Shown here: positions 63,740 to 64,000 of the stretch, one piece after another | How positions within the stretch are numbered: position 1 is the first letter of the stretch | Layout: the number at the start of each line of letters is the position of its first letter | Source: Atopobiaceae bacterium | Lineage (GTDB): Bacteria; Actinomycetota; Coriobacteriia; Coriobacteriales; Atopobiaceae | Reading direction: 5' to 3' | Assembly (NCBI GenBank): GCA_017533825.1 | Contig: JAFWIE010000080.1 | Span: 21,146-85,145 of the forward strand | DNA: 64,000 nt | Notes under the pieces: model-generated | Databases searched by the model: none | Seen by the model: only the letters and a program-made list of their open reading frames with translations | What the model was told of the DNA's origin: nothing | Program-made: the position numbers and the translations under genes

Positions 63740-63820
63740 GGTGGCACGCCCAGAGCCTCCTGGGCAGCGCCGTCCTCGTTTTATGGCCGAAGGGTGGGCT
63801 AGACCCTATCGGCCATTACT
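63740..63820 (+). ncRNA. Candidate antisense RNA (type I antitoxin-like)
   Basis: Expected start near 63740. Hairpin GCCCAG/CTGGGC (63748-63765), then a stronger hairpin ATGGCCGA..TCGGCCAT (63783-63816, 13 pairs with one bulge) followed by TACTTTG that could end it. It overlaps the stop codon and 3' part of the small basic ORF on the minus strand. Confidence 0.5.
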
Positions 63821-63967
63821 TTGAATGCGTTGCTGTCTTCGTGCTCGGTTCCGTCTCCCTCTTCTACGTCGCCTTTCGGCCTGTGCGCGGGCATCACGTT
63901 CCTCCCGCGCGGTGATCCAGCAGATGACTGCCGTGACCAGTTCGAGAATACGCGTCAACAGTTCCAT
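63806..63967 (-). CDS. Small hydrophobic-basic protein, candidate type I toxin
   Basis: 53 residues, ATG 63967, with a perfect AAAGGAGGT ribosome site 6 bp upstream. The N-terminal segment LLTRILELVTAVICWIT can span the membrane; the rest holds 15 arginines in 33 residues (AQAERRRRRGRRNRARRQQ). Size, single helix and charged tail, together with a convergent strong promoter and a shared hairpin at the 3' end, resemble Fst/TxpA-type type I toxins, although the sequence is not recognisably related. Its promoter is off the right edge. Confidence 0.6.
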   Translation of the reverse strand: MELLTRILELVTAVICWITAREERDARAQAERRRRRGRRNRARRQQRIQSNGR

Positions 63968-64000
63968 GGGCCGACCTCCTTTCCAGAGGCGCTGCCCACA

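Larger units (their letters stand above)
63268..63805. other. 538 bp region without a protein gene
   Basis: Contains a GC-rich tandem repeat (63391-63487), a 19 bp inverted repeat pair (63491-63586) and the promoter plus body of a candidate antisense RNA (63704-63817). Open frames on either strand look non-coding. Confidence 0.65.

Noticed and set aside
63559..63747. 62-codon open frame on the minus strand
   Set aside because: Overlaps the inverted repeat and the strong opposite promoter, has no ribosome site and no recognisable features.

Overview
The window looks like a chromosomal segment of a high-GC, strictly anaerobic, sugar-fermenting actinobacterium. I read it as class Coriobacteriia, most likely an Atopobiaceae (Olsenella-like) organism. 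This is inferred from the gene mix: an Rnf complex, oxygen-sensitive class III ribonucleotide reductase, a flavodiiron protein, PTS transport, ChW-repeat surface proteins and large multidomain c-di-GMP and phosphorelay proteins, all with strongly GC-biased codons. No tRNA, rRNA, insertion sequence, phage gene or CRISPR array was recognised. All coordinates and start codons were worked out by eye.

Layout. 1-4943: rnfCDGEAB operon (minus strand), cut by the left edge inside rnfB. 5143-9803: a small HTH regulator, a nitrilase-family amidase, two secreted proteins and a GNAT acetyltransferase. 9828-10087: a nested-palindrome repeat and an operator-like palindrome before an SPFH protein/ribbon-helix-helix gene pair. 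11352-16121: a GH1 6-phospho-glucosidase facing a PTS EIIBCA gene and its LacI regulator. 16290-24581: U32 peptidase, NAD(P)H oxidoreductase, YfcE-like phosphoesterase, hypoxanthine-DNA glycosylase, an EAL protein split by an amber codon, a MalY-type lyase and a membrane protein. 24639-28077: a GGDEF protein and two unknowns. 28214-31438: class III RNR operon in which the glycyl-radical end of NrdD is a separate 65-residue gene. 31580-44607: a TauE/SafE-kinase fusion, PepC-like peptidase, a Vsr/AbiEi-like protein followed by a second nested-palindrome repeat, FprA, PlsY, an SGNH esterase, a GH13 lipoprotein, aroD and an EamA transporter. 44762-48216: FMN riboswitch plus ribU-ecfA-ecfT. 48358-49324: PIN/RelB-like toxin-antitoxin pair. 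49574-56645: four-gene phosphorelay/c-di-GMP operon including an amino-acid permease fused to a hybrid histidine kinase. 56873-60710: purL. 61120-63267: a zinc-ribbon membrane protein. 63704-63967: an apparently undescribed convergent type I toxin-antitoxin-like module.

How the parts fit together. Rnf couples ferredoxin oxidation to NAD reduction and an ion gradient. FprA removes oxygen or NO, and NrdD/NrdG make deoxynucleotides anaerobically. The PTS/GH1/LacI block and the GH13 enzyme feed sugar fermentation. The riboswitch controls riboflavin uptake, which suits a cell relying on FMN enzymes (RnfD, RnfG, FprA, AzoR-like). The 49.6-56.6 kb operon supplies a histidine kinase, an Hpt carrier and a REC-EAL phosphodiesterase, so it can be read as one signalling chain.

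The most unusual content is non-coding. Two ~170 bp elements (9828-10000 and 36682-36849), each about 25 bp after a stop codon, share a fixed scaffold, but their long palindromic arms have unrelated sequences. Two ~100 bp elements (9098-9207 and 60826-60936) align without gaps. There are also about ten unrelated short tandem repeats, most at the 3' ends of genes.
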